Part shown: positions 29,645-41,900 of the stretch, in pieces
How positions within the stretch are numbered: the first letter of the stretch is position 1
Layout: every line of letters begins with the position of its first letter
DNA from: Spodoptera frugiperda
Lineage: Eukaryota; Arthropoda; Insecta; Lepidoptera; Noctuidae
Direction: 5' to 3'
DNA length: 64,000 nt
Assembly (NCBI RefSeq): GCF_023101765.2
Contig: NC_064214.1
Coordinates: 5,338,001 to 5,402,000, forward strand
The notes under the pieces: model-generated
What the model saw: the letters and a program-made list of their open reading frames with translations, nothing else
Databases searched by the model: none
What the model was told of the DNA's origin: nothing
Program-made: the position numbers and the translations under genes

Positions 29645-29790
29645 TATCTACCTAGCGCGTTTACCGGAGCTCCGGCTCGAAAAGCAGGAGTAGGAACGGG
29701 GTAGTTTTTAGTCAGTAAGAGTCTGATAGTCTCTCTCTCGCCTCGCCCAAATCGAATCCGAGGTCCCTGGCAGTTCAAGTCTATTTAAAG
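29645..29790 (-). repeat. SINE-like family A, copy 7
   Basis: CTACCTAGCGCGTTTACCGG, AAAAGCAGGAGTAGGAACGG and CTCTCTCGCCTCGCCCAA. Confidence 0.8.
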
Positions 29791-30265
29791 TATTGTATTA
29801 TGATCATATCCTATATCCACTAAGTCGACTTTGAGGGTAAGCTATCCATGAATCAATGTAGTCAGCGATGCATGGAACGTGATCATTCTCACATTTCAAC
29901 TACAGGGACTATGTCTTCTGCAGTTCTGGACAGGCAAGCGTGTCTTCTAGTCATGAAGTCACGCAGGTTGTTGATTCTATCATACATGACAAGTTGGTGT
30001 ACAGAAGACAGAAAGTTTAGTTAAACGTATGTAAAATAAAAGCCTGCAATTATACCGTTGTTACCACTGTAAACACAATGGCGGTCACTTCGTTTAACAC
30101 CTGTAAGCCTGTAATTACTTAATATCGTGTTGGTTCGGTGCTCAAATGCAACTGTTACACTGCTAGCTATGTTGAGCGTAACTAGTGAAGGTCAAAGTAA
30201 TATTCAATGTCTTTTGATTTTGGAAATCTTAGAAATAGAATGAAAGAAGTAGTATATTCTGCAGA

Positions 30266-30395
30266 TTGCCTAGCGGGCCTTGAAAAGCAGGAGTAGGAAC
30301 GGGTTGTTTTTTAGTCAGTAAGAGTCTGACACTCCCTCTCGCCTCGCCCAAGCCGGGAGAAGTCATTGGATGATTTTCTCCCCTTAAAAAAAGAT
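30266..30395 (-). repeat. SINE-like family A, copy 8
   Basis: TGCCTAGCGGGCCTTGAAAA, GCAGGAGTAGGAACGGG, then the full CTCCCTCTCGCCTCGCCCAA and GAGAAGTCATTGGATGATTT end. Confidence 0.85.
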
Positions 30396-30933
30396 ACTCA
30401 TAGTATCTGAAAATTCAGGCTTCTTGTTTTATCTAAAACGAAGTTAGAGGCGGTGGAAATTAGCCTGAATAGCTTCGAGAAAAGGATGATAGTACGGCTG
30501 TGACGCCTTTGCTTGGCCAGATAACTTGTATTTATGTATGACAGAATTATCTTTTCCGGTATAGTTTACTGTCATCCTCCTAACCAATGAATATCGTGTT
30601 TACAAGTCCTGAGTTTCACAAAATTATATTACGTATTGATTTTAATTGTTATACATAAATACAGTAAAATGGTGCTACTAATACTGTACGCAACACTGTC
30701 GTAATATACGTCTCCTATTTTTAAAACTTTCAGAGATCTTACGAACATTGAATACTGCCTATCCCATTGGGATTGCGTTCGTGTTGTTACGTGATTATTA
30801 CTAAAACATTATACAGTTAACGACAGTGCGTTCTACGGTCAATTACTAGATTGGATTTGCTCTCACCAGCGCAGTGGTTATAAGGAATTGAGTAACACCC
30901 GTTTATGCTATCCTAGTAACCTTGGTATGGCCA

Positions 30934-31231
30934 CTAGGGAAAGTCTATGGAAAGTTGAATGCGGTTCAATGTTGAATTTTTTTTTGTATCCAACAGTTTT
31001 TGAATAGTTACCTTCAAACCATTAAATAAGTTAGTCTGTTTAGTTAAAATAATAAAGTACCTAAGTTGTAGATTTATTAAAGGTCCATGAACGATGAGCA
31101 TTGTGTCATTCGGTATAAGATCTATTACGACATTATTAGGTTCCCTTTCTTTCATTTTTTTCTCCACTTCAGGATCTAATAGCGCTCTTTTCCACATAGG
31201 TACCATCATTCTCTTTAAACGGGACCTGGAA
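30934..31231 (-). other. Unrecognised open frame with possible splice acceptor
   Basis: On the minus strand TTTTCCAG is followed by an open frame reading RLKRMMVPMWKRALLDPEVE, then charged sequence KKMKEREPNN and VVIDLIPNDTMLIVHGP. The first 50 codons look protein-like (acidic and basic helices), but the rest does not and no family comes to mind. It could be an exon of an unseen gene, a decayed gene or a transposon piece. No companion exon was found nearby. Confidence 0.25.
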
Positions 31232-34020
31232 AACTACGTAATAATATTGATAATTTTGAGGTAAAGATAGTTGATCAAAATGGAAAGACTTGCGAATTGA
31301 AAACGAAATCTTATTCGACTATAGCACAAACCACTCAAGTACCTAAGTATATTGCTTAAACTATATAAATAGATGCAACTACATATTTCTTAATAACATT
31401 TCTATCTTGACAAGTAGAAAAAGTCAAGTAAAGCAAGATGCTCCGCTCGTTTGCAGTAACCGCACTCTCGCTAACCGAAATTCCTACACAATACCATTAC
31501 AATATTACTGTGGATTGAAGTCCACAGCACTTCTTCGGTCGGCTGCTCTCCTGTTGCCCTTTCCATTTTGAAAATTACTTAGGTAGGTACAATGTACAAA
31601 AGTTTTTTGTAGAAATGATTGTAGATTGTACAGACATTTACCTTATTTTTGTTAAGTAGGGTCTAGCCACTGCCAAGCGAGAGAGGGCTCGTTTTAGACC
31701 CTCGTGTCAGGTAAAAGTAGTACAATTCTTGATACGTACATATGTTTGAATGCAGGTTGCAATTTTGGTCGGTGTTTGATCGTGTACTAAAATACAAATC
31801 TTCCTTGCTTGAAAGTAATTTAAATCTGTCTGACTATCGTATTCATCTATCTACTTTTTGTCTGAAACAAACCTAGAAACAAAAAAACCATTTAGATTGG
31901 CTTGTCCTTGTCTTTTTCATAACATCTACCATTCACTTCTGCGTTCCTGGTAGCTGTGTTGGTGCGCAGTCTATTTACAATGTGACAAACAATAGGGCGA
32001 CCGAACGTTCCGTTTGTAACCCACACGGGCGAGTGAACACAAAAGTTACCGATTTTTTAGATTTGAGTAACCGATTTTTTAGTACACTTTCGATTTCATG
32101 GCAGATTTAGTATTGAATCGAATTAAATTATATTGGCGTAAAAGAAAGAGAGAGTACATTGGATGTGTCTATTCAATTCAATCATTTATTTTTCGTCAGT
32201 GTAATGGCATCATGGCTTTGTTGGATATTTTTTTCTTGATTCACAAAAAAATATTTTATGTAATGATTTTGAGGTATTATGGTGAATGGTGTAACAGCTA
32301 TTATCTAGGATGAAGAAAATGCATTTACCCGCAAACGTTAATAGTTTAAAGCTGAGTACAGAATATACGCACTATTAAAAAAAAATATGTTTCCAGAATA
32401 TTATTTTCTTTACGTTTCGTTGTCAGTAACCCATGAAATGAGTGGCCTCATGTTGAAAACATCGTCTTAGAATAAACAATCCTCTTATGAAGTCATCTAT
32501 GAGATTAACAAAAATGGTACAAAAAAGTTAAGTAGGATTTGCTTAGTGACAGTTTATTTAACTATGATTCATAAACAGTTTTAAGTTCAAACACCCGTGC
32601 GTGTGTACCAACCTTTACGAAACATTACTTACCGACAAAAACTGAGCTCTTACTAAAGACACCGACAGTTATCTCGCTGATGACCAACGTCATTACGTTA
32701 CGGCTTGGTTAGAAAAAATCATCAGTACTCCAGTCTCAGTGGGTTTAAACATGTCTACTGAGTTAAAAGTAACTCGTTGAGTCATATTTCTTTAGTTGAG
32801 GGACCTAAGGTGAGCGGTTTCAGGTGTGAAAGTTGATAAAGGAGTCTCTGGTTCTTTTATTTGGTCAAATACAAACACTTTTCGATTCTGGAAATATTAA
32901 TAATCAATAAAATTATTGTTATATAATTATATTATACTGTCCCTTTCAGAATTGGTTACCAGGCTGTAATGAAATACAGTAGGTTGAATTAATTTTCTAA
33001 GTAAACTATAAAAGAACAAACAAGGAACTGTATAAGCACTTTTTAAAAAATGTTGGATAAATGCGTAGAGCTGAAGATCGAGATCAGAGCAATGATCAAG
33101 AGGATCAATCCTCTAACCTGTTAGAATGAATGTCAATGAACTTATGTTATGTCAATCCCATTTTGTCATCAAAACCTTTTAATTGCAAATAGTGTTACAA
33201 TGATTGATGTCAATTTAATTGCATATTGCATATTTATGCAATTGATTTTTGCTCGTTGCTTGCAGACTTGAGTAAATAAGGTTTTGTAATTTACCTAGCA
33301 ATAATCTATGACGAAGTTTGGATTAGGTTTATTATTTATTTTGTGAACTATTGCTTAACAAAACTTAATAGAAAGGTACTAAAATTATGATCATGAATCA
33401 CGACGCGTCATTAGATAATAGGCGGCCTACAAATGACAAAAATGCTTGTTTGAAACAATGAAAACGGTCCACAAAACGGCAATGAAAAATCTGACGATCG
33501 TCATTTGACGAATGCATGCAATCGTTATTCATTGAGAGTAGACAGAAGCAAGTAGGTAGAAATATACTATTGATAATCATCTCATCAATGTCTTAGTTCA
33601 GAAATACATACACGTGGAATACTCCGATTATGTAGATTATTTATGTATAACAACAACAACCTCCTCAAAGAATTAAAATTGTTTCAGAACATTTCAAAAT
33701 AACACTTAACTCTTTGTACTTAAAGTTTAAACTTGAGATAGTTTTACCAGTTAATTAGGAACTGGTTTGTCTAGAGAGCCGGCACAAAAAGATAACTGTG
33801 ACATTATTTATTAGAACTGCAAGTGCTTCACATCAACAGCGTATCATGTCTGTATTTTAGAAAGATACTTTTACTCTTTGATTTTTTTTTTGTAAGCTTG
33901 CACTTATAATAAATATACATTACATTAGATTTTTTTGTCGAATGTGTGCTAGTCTCATGGTATCCTGGTATCTTTCTGTCTGAGACTGATTGGGTTTAGA
34001 CTTATAAATTATCAGTCATA

Positions 34021-34175
34021 CTTGGACTGCACGCTGAGTGTGGTGGCTAAGCAACCGGCTGCCGCGTAACGTGTAGCGTGAGCAACTCTTTGTGTGATCC
34101 ACAAATTGTTGTTTCGGGTCTAGGTGCCATGTGTATGTGAACTTGTATGTTTTTAGTCGCACCTGCTAAACAGGA
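34021..34175 (+). repeat. tRNA-like SINE (family E), copy 1
   Basis: GGCTAAGCAACCGGCTGCCG, CGTAACGTGTAGCGTGAGCA, then AACTCTTTGTGTGATCCACA. It is shared with 50968-51100, partly with 34690-34770, and in reverse with 49338-49450. Confidence 0.7.
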
Positions 34176-34317
34176 GAAAATCCTAGTGTGGCGCAACGCT
34201 CAAAAAAATTAAAAATATACACCTATCATAGTGCTTCGTTTTTTATGTTTAACTAATCGTGTATATATCCAGGAATTTAAGTTTAAGAAAGAAAATATTA
34301 ACATCTAATCTAGCATA

Positions 34318-34440
34318 ACAACCATGAAACACTGAACCGGAACACTGATGTCCGGCGCGTCGCAGGGACATGAGTAACTGTCTTGGATCCCACAACGAAA
34401 TAAATCAGAAGTAATTCGAGGAGAAGAAAAGAAAAATATA
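34318..34440 (+). repeat. Dispersed repeat K, copy 1
   Basis: CCGGAACACTGATGTCCGGC, GCGTCGCAGGGACATGAGTA, ACGAAATAAATCAGAAG. Matches 38462-38605 and, in its upstream part, 50205-50275. Confidence 0.65.
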
Positions 34441-34689
34441 ATGTCTTTATCAACTATCTTGCAGTCACGATGCAAATAGATCGGAACTTGTTGTCGATAA
34501 CGTCAAATGCAGCGATGCATGAAGCTGTTACTATAACCACAGAAACTATGGCCTACTTGGTTCACTAACCTATTGTACCTTAGTAAGGCCCTAAAGAGAT
34601 TGGTACAATTCATAAAAACTAGCATAAACATATTTTAAAGACTTTATTTTTATATAAAACTGGATGTAAGCATAATTTTATTTGTAAAT

Positions 34690-34873
34690 GCACGGTTTGC
34701 GCAGTGGTTAAAAGGTAGGTACAACGTGTCGTTTCCTACCTGAAACAATTATTTGTGTAATCCACAATTTTTTTTTCTATGTATCGATCTGAAGAACGAG
34801 CTCAGCGGCGTACTATTGAAGAGGCCTATGTCCAGCAATAGACGAGAACAGGCTGATGATGATGATGATGATA
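34690..34873 (+). repeat. Family E SINE fragment joined to RTE LINE 3' end
   Basis: GCACGGTTTGCGCAGTGGTT starts a family E fragment. From 34790 the sequence GAACGAGCTCAGCGGCGTAC, GAGGCCTATGTCCAGCAATA and a TGATGATGATGATGAT tail are an RTE-type LINE 3' end. Confidence 0.6.
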
Positions 34874-35349
34874 TTTTTCGATATGATGTAGGTATGTGAA
34901 ATTGTATGTTTATAAACGTACAAACGACAAAGACGACGAAAATTCTTCTAGTTAAAAATCTATTAAAAAACAGATTAGATATATAATATATTCATAAGTA
35001 CTTACTTACAAACACGTGATAATTTTTTGTGTGCTTATTTTACAAGTAATAGGCTGTGTTAAATTGATTGCCTGTTGGTAATCTTCATTTACATATTAAA
35101 TAAACAACACACATGTATTTGATTTTATACAAAGTTTTTACCAGCGGTTTCATCGACGCAAAGTTTACGACTTTAAGAAAGACTTCTCTTGAAGATGCGT
35201 CTTGATTCTGTAGGAATATCTAGATGAAAAGTAGCCTATGTTTATGTTAATCTTGGAGATAAACTTTCCGGTATGAAAGAATTATTCAAATCTGTTCAGA
35301 GGCACACAATAACATTGATCTTTCTTGAATTAGTAAAGATACAAGACCC

Positions 35350-35475
35350 TACACAGAAAAATATTTTTAACCGACTTCAAAAACGATGGGAGGTTTTCTG
35401 TTGGACCTGTATGTATGTATATGCGCGATTATCTTACAATTGGCCGATCCGATTTTGATGTGGTTTTGATAAGTG
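35350..35475 (+). repeat. Dispersed TE tail (TTTAACCGACTTCAAAAA type)
   Basis: TTTAACCGACTTCAAAAACG, TATGTATGTATATGCGCGAT and TGGCCGATCCGATTTTGATG form a common lepidopteran interspersed sequence; no frame. Confidence 0.45.
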
Positions 35476-35599
35476 TTTTTATCGCAGTTTATTGAAAATT
35501 ATTTATTTACTAACATTACAACAAACAGGTTACCAAACATAATTAATACTTACGCCAAGAAAAAATATTTGAGATTGGCTTCACCTATCACCATCGATT

Positions 35600-35905
35600 A
35601 ATCTCCACAGTGTGAGATATTACACGGATTAGCCAAAGAATCAACTATGATCAATCATGGAAGCCATTCTTCGGTGCGTCGGCGCATCGACCGTTATCCA
35701 CTCAGCAGAGTTTGCACCACATTCCGTACTATCCGCGGCGTACGCGCACGCACCGATCTATAGTCAGTCACACGATCGAATAAATCATCGATTAAATTAT
35801 AATTACGCATTTATTAGTGAATGGTGAAATTATGCGGATTTGTATGTGATTGTGAAGTGTGAAATAATTTTTTTTTATGTGTTGTTATTATTTTTGGATT
35901 GCAAA
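35600..35905 (+). promoter_or_regulatory. Candidate promoter and 5'UTR of gene 2
   Basis: CpG-richer sequence (GTGCGTCGGCGCATCGACCG, CGCGGCGTACGCGCACGCAC) stands out from the AT-rich surroundings just before the start codon. An arthropod-type initiator TCAGTC lies at 35764-35769. If used, it gives a 5'UTR of about 140 nt. No TATA box is placed convincingly. Inference from composition and position. Confidence 0.45.
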
Positions 35906-35908
35906 ATG
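35906..35908 (+). CDS. Gene 2 coding exon 1: start codon only
   Basis: GCAAAATG is a good insect initiation context, and the donor GTATGT follows the G of ATG directly. Joining to 47122 gives M-TDTELWTFQEIAFKAEM in the correct frame. This is inferred; an RNA read across the junction would settle it. Confidence 0.6.
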
Positions 35909-38900
35909 GTATGTGGAAAAATATTATTTTATATAAAAAATAATTATAGTTTTTTAACCTAATACAATTTAATTATTGACTTAATAATTATGCGATTTAT
36001 TCATAATTTTAGGGTGAAGAAAAGAATTTTTTTTTTCTATTTGCCAAGATCGGCTTAACTATAACGTGTGAAAACTGCTTAGAATATTTCTATATAGCCT
36101 AGTATAATTATTATTTTTATTACTTACTGGTATATTATTATTATTTTAATAAACATTACACCTATGATCACAATCAATCAATCATCAAAGCCTTATCAAA
36201 ATCGGTCTACTTCCAATGCGTCGATGTCTATAATTTATAACAAAAACTTACGCGGTACGTACGATGCTCAAGCAAGATTTTTTTAATTGATTGATAAATG
36301 AATGATGAATATTTTTGTTATGTTTTTTTTTTGTTGTATATTTTAATCTAAAAGTTGCTTTTGTTTGGATTGTGTTTCACCAGTTTTCGAATACCTACTG
36401 ATCACTTTTTTTTTTTTTTTACCGTGAAATCCTATAAATTGGTTATTCTGACATGTGTAGCTGTTGGTTTTCCATTAAATAAATACATATTTCTGTGGTG
36501 CAGCTTAACACGGCCGGCCATTTTTTAGATATTAAATGAAGTGATTATGTTATATCATGTTAAGGTTTTTCATGACTTACAAAGGAAACGAGGTGTAATT
36601 TTTTACCTACGTCCTTCCCTACTCTCGAGCCTAAAATCAAAAAAAAATCGTCGTTATTATGATTAAATTGATCTTTGAAATAACTATCTGAGTAAAGGCT
36701 TGATATCATAAAAGATTTCGTTTTTTAATAAAAAAAATCATCAAGATTAGTTGAGTAATATCTTTTTGTGTATTCAAGTTTTGGTAATTACTCATATTTA
36801 AGTACCTATTAGAGAGAATTATGTATTTTCATCATTAATTTTTATACATGCTGACTTCTTCATTATTACTTAATTATCTATAAAGATATATAAAAGAAGT
36901 TGTTGTTTGTAGTCATAACATATTAGTATCACTATTAAAGTTGGGGTCATCTTTATTTACTGTAATATCAACTTTATAAATATACATTTACTAGCTACTT
37001 CCGCGCGGTTTCACCCGCTCTGCTCGGCTCCTATTGGTCATAGCGTGATATTTTATAGCCTATAGCCTTCCTCGATAAATGCACTATCCAACACAAAAAG
37101 AATTATTCAATTCGGACCAGTAGTTCCGGAGATTAGCGCGTTCAAACAAACAAACAAACAATCAAACAAACAAACTCTTCAGCTTTATAATATTAGTATA
37201 GATATGTATAATGGTTATACAATATTCATAAAACGCGGTAATTCCATGGACGCGTGAATAGGGATAATGACGGGGTATGAAAATTAAAAATATATTTTGT
37301 CCGTCAGTTAGGTAATGAAAAATATTAGACACGTATTTTTTTCGTAAAGTACCTAGTATTACTTAGATAAAACGAATCAAAGTTTAGAAGTGGGAGCAAA
37401 TACGCAATTTCTACGTATAAAACGTATCTAGAAGTGACGTCACGCGATATTTCAAATCGATATATCTTCGAAAGTATTTGTGTCCGAAAAAAAAATCTCT
37501 AATAATAAGACATTAAAATAAAAATTAGTCATCTACCCATACTACATGAAGCTTGTATTTTGGGAAACAGTGATTCAGTCAGTGGAAACTAGTGGAACTT
37601 TTTATACATAGGTACAAGACAAAAATAATATATAAGTAACACGTTTATCTAAAAATGTATTTTTGTTTTAATTATAAGTACCTAACTCAATTATACATAG
37701 AAGCTCCCACGATTATAAGTACCTAACTCTAATTTCCCACGAACCACAGTTACCATCCTATTTTTTACTATTGTCGGCTCATGTTTTATAATTATTTAAT
37801 TTTTTATAAGCGGTATTTTAAAATATAATTTAAGATAATTTTAAAGAATTATATGGTTAAATAATGACACGTGTAAGATTAAACAGCGTATATATCATTT
37901 TAAACAATTGTCACTAAAATACAAAATTAAGAATAATTTCGTCTATATACATATTTTGAAAATCAGTCAATTTGAAAATTCGTATCAAAATAATATCGAC
38001 TATCAGACTGAGGTAATTGGATCCAATTACACTCAAAACACCTTACTATCAAATTTCAAGTACCAGGAGTTTAGATTCGAAAGGAGATTGTTCATAAAAG
38101 GGAAAGGATAGCTGGTATATAGGTCCATTGCCCTACGGTACTTTGTTCCATAAACTATAAAGTATGGTAGAAACTAAACTGTACCCGCGCAGGCGCGAAC
38201 TTTCTTCTACAGTAAGTAAGCGGCGTTAGTTTTATTGTTTTCTAAACACAACACAGCAGTGGGAAAAGTTAAATTATCGTGTTTTATGAGCGAAAAATAA
38301 ATAAGTATTAAAAGATAGAAATCTCGGAGTAAGATTTTCTTTAGAATCTATGCATGTTAAACGTCATAAAATCATTAGACCAGCAAATTACTCATTATTA
38401 TTGAACAGGTGTTTTTGTTTTATACACGACATGATATTTTTTTCATTGGAACAAGCAAGCCACAAACTTCCATACTTACTACTGCAACTCCTGTAAGCCA
38501 GGACCTATAACTATGAAAACACCGGAACACTGCGCGGCGCGTCCCAGGGACATGAATAATTGCCTTGGATTCCGCAACGAAATAAATCAGAAGATATTTT
38601 AGAGGAGAAGAAAAAGACAAGATATCATATATTTTACTGGTTACCATATTAGTTTTCTTAACATCATTTAAGTACTTACTTAAGTTTGGTTCATCATTAA
38701 ATGTTTGATTCCATCGTACTAAGTTACTAGTGGAATGTATACCTAAGCAATTAAGCCCATTCGTTTTAGAGACCTTCAGAATTTAGCGACACGTGATTAT
38801 AAACAAATTAAACATATACTAACCCTGAGCTGTAGCGTCGTAAATTTTAAATAGTCATTATGTACGAGGTAACCTATGTGGAATAATCGAGGCCATAATA

Positions 38901-41900
38901 AAATGCCTAATTTATCTTTTAATAAATAAACAACTTCCTAAAATGTCGGAAAGCCTCAGATTGCAAATTCCATGATGTGTTTAATCTCGTCAACACTAAA
39001 CACGTACTCCTTTTTAAAAGACCGGCAACGCACTTGTAATGCTCATGGTGTTTTCTTGTGCCAATGGGCAACGGCGATTGCTTACCATCAGGTGATCCGT
39101 CTGCTCGTTTACCGGCTTATACCATAAAAAAACACATGTTCTCCCCCGATGTATTCCAGATCGGTCGGCTAGAAAGTATGCTAGAAGTGAGGATGCAGTA
39201 GCATCCAGCAGTTGCCTGTCTCCTTTACCAGGTCATGTTTAGTATTTAACTCTCTATCTGGTAAATACGTAGATACTTACTTAGTGTTGTTTAGAACTCT
39301 GATTACGTTATGCTCATAGCATTATTTTACGTTCACTAGCCCTTTTGTAAGATCTAGATAATTTATTTATTGGTGTTGCAACTTGCTATGCACCGTATAA
39401 TACTTATACATACATATTTTGTCTTACCTGAATTATCGTCTAATTTATTGTGTGCTATTAACTTTGTATTTATTCCGATAAGAGACTGCTTATCTGAGAG
39501 AAACCGGGCAACAGCGATCTCTGATAAACCTGGGCGCTTACTCTTGAAATCAATCTCAATGGCAACGCAATTTGAATCCAATAAAATCACAATAATTATT
39601 CAATGTTAAAATTATACAAGGTGGATAGACGATCTGACGAAGCTCGCAGGGAGCCACTGGATGCTGGTCGCTTTCAACCGGCCTATCTGGAAGTCATTGA
39701 GGGAAGCCTATGTTCAGCAGTTGACGCCTTGTGGCTGATGTGATAATGGTAATGAAAACTATACAACCTCAATCGTAGCAGTTAACATAGCAATCAAACT
39801 ACGGGATATAAAGCCAAACTCAATACCATTTAGTTCATGCAATATCCACGCAATACGGATACAATGGGCCATGGGCGCTAGTGTTGTAACTCAAGAGTGT
39901 ACGAAATACCACAATAGCAATGTCGATCGATCGGAATTGGATTCAAGAGTAGGCCCCCTAAACTCTCTTTAACTGTGGTCTCTAACTTGCCCGGCAAGTA
40001 TAAAGATTATGATAAAATCTCTTTGTAAAAAAGCTCAGTCACTTCCCGGGCTCTATGTAGAAGCTATTATGTTTCTTATTTTCAATCTTATTTCTGTAGT
40101 TTTTAAAAACATTTTTCATTAAAAAAAAAGCATTGAAGTAACGATCAGTGATGACCTAAAAATATCTTTATTAAAATATGTAAATATTTGCTTTGTTTTT
40201 ATTGAGCGCAAGGGCACAGACTGCCAGATAGATATCTATTAAGTATTCTTATCATTACTAGACTCATGATCATAAGTTTTCCCTAATGACACTTCCATAA
40301 TGTTTCAAGCAGGTAATTTTTTATTTTGAAATCATCCAAAAACTTGGGTGAAGCGAGAGAGAGTTTCAAACTCTACCCCGTTCCTACATCTCCTTCGTGC
40401 CAGACCCTCCGTAAACTATTAGTTGTCCGCAGCTCTGCAGCAGCTATTAGGATTTCACCAATCAAATGTCTGCATCTGAGACTTAAAAAAAAATACAAAC
40501 TGTTCTTAAAAACTTTACTAACATAATAATCTACCTACTCTTCAAAGTACAAACACAACAAGCATTACCTTATGTCACTAAGCCAAGACTTCTTTTAAAA
40601 AACAAAGGAAATAATGTCGTCACATGTTAGATGGATCGTAAATTCGAGACGTTTTACTTCAGCCGTGAATATCACATCGGCAGCCTTGTCTCACCTTTCT
40701 AGACACTCTACAGCTAGTCTAGACGTTGTAGAAAGCTATTGAAGCATTTATTCATCACACAATAGGTAACTGTTCAATAATATATTTGAATGAAAGAATG
40801 CGATGCTACCGGCTATGTGCATGTAAAAAATATAATAAAGGTGAAGAAAGTACCGTATAATGATGGCTGACATACAGACAGACAGACATAGAATGCATAC
40901 TCATCACTGCTGTTCTTCCTTATATGTATCCAATGGACGAAAGCAAGGGTTACCAACCTGTGGTTGATCAAGGACTATTTTTTAACGTTTTTGTTAGGCC
41001 AAGGAATCACAATCCTGTTACTTTTTTCATGCGGTTCCTGTTCCAGAAAATCTTATGTACCAACATACCAACATAAGATTTTCTTCAGAATCGTGGAATC
41101 AATTGTTCCTCTCAGTTGTAACTTAAATATTTGAGCTTTACCCGTGGCATTTTTACTAGGTGTTATCTTGTGAATCTTTCTTATTTCGTGGACCATATTT
41201 TTTACCTTATAAGGACCACTCAGATCACCGGTACTAAGGATACCTACGCTTTTGATTGCAACGAGGCAGCAGTTATTTCTGACAAATTTTAACTATGATT
41301 TGCAATTCCCTGCCAAGCAGGAAACTTATGCAACTTCTTTTCTTTATTTAACAGAAGATCCATAGTCCAGCAGTGGACTGTCACTGTCATGTTGAAACCA
41401 CTATTTACTCTTACATGCATCCCACCAAGTTTATATCATTGGGCATTTTAATAACAATAAGAGAATTGGGTTCATTTATTCGCATAAAATAAATGGTTTT
41501 TAAAAGCAATAGTTGACACAAGTTACTTCAATAGATTTATGATTTAGTTTGCAAGACATTGATAGCGAAATATTATTTCTTTTCCATTGTTACAGCATTA
41601 GCATAAATTTAACTTTCAAATGTGTTATTGAAGAGGGTAATAGGTAATAGCTCATAGTAGTTGTTGTGAAAGGGTGATTCTTTAGATAATTTCGGTAATT
41701 TTTTAGAGAATCATAATGAAATAAATTGTGTAAAAGACCTAGTTCTAAATGGCAGCTTCGGTCAGGCTATAAGACTGGTTCGATTTCATATCTATTATGT
41801 GATTTCCTTTAATTTTTCAACAAAAAAACAACTTCACGCCTTTTATCCCCGAAGAGGTAGGCAGAGGTGCACATTACGTGACGTAATGCCACTGCACAAG

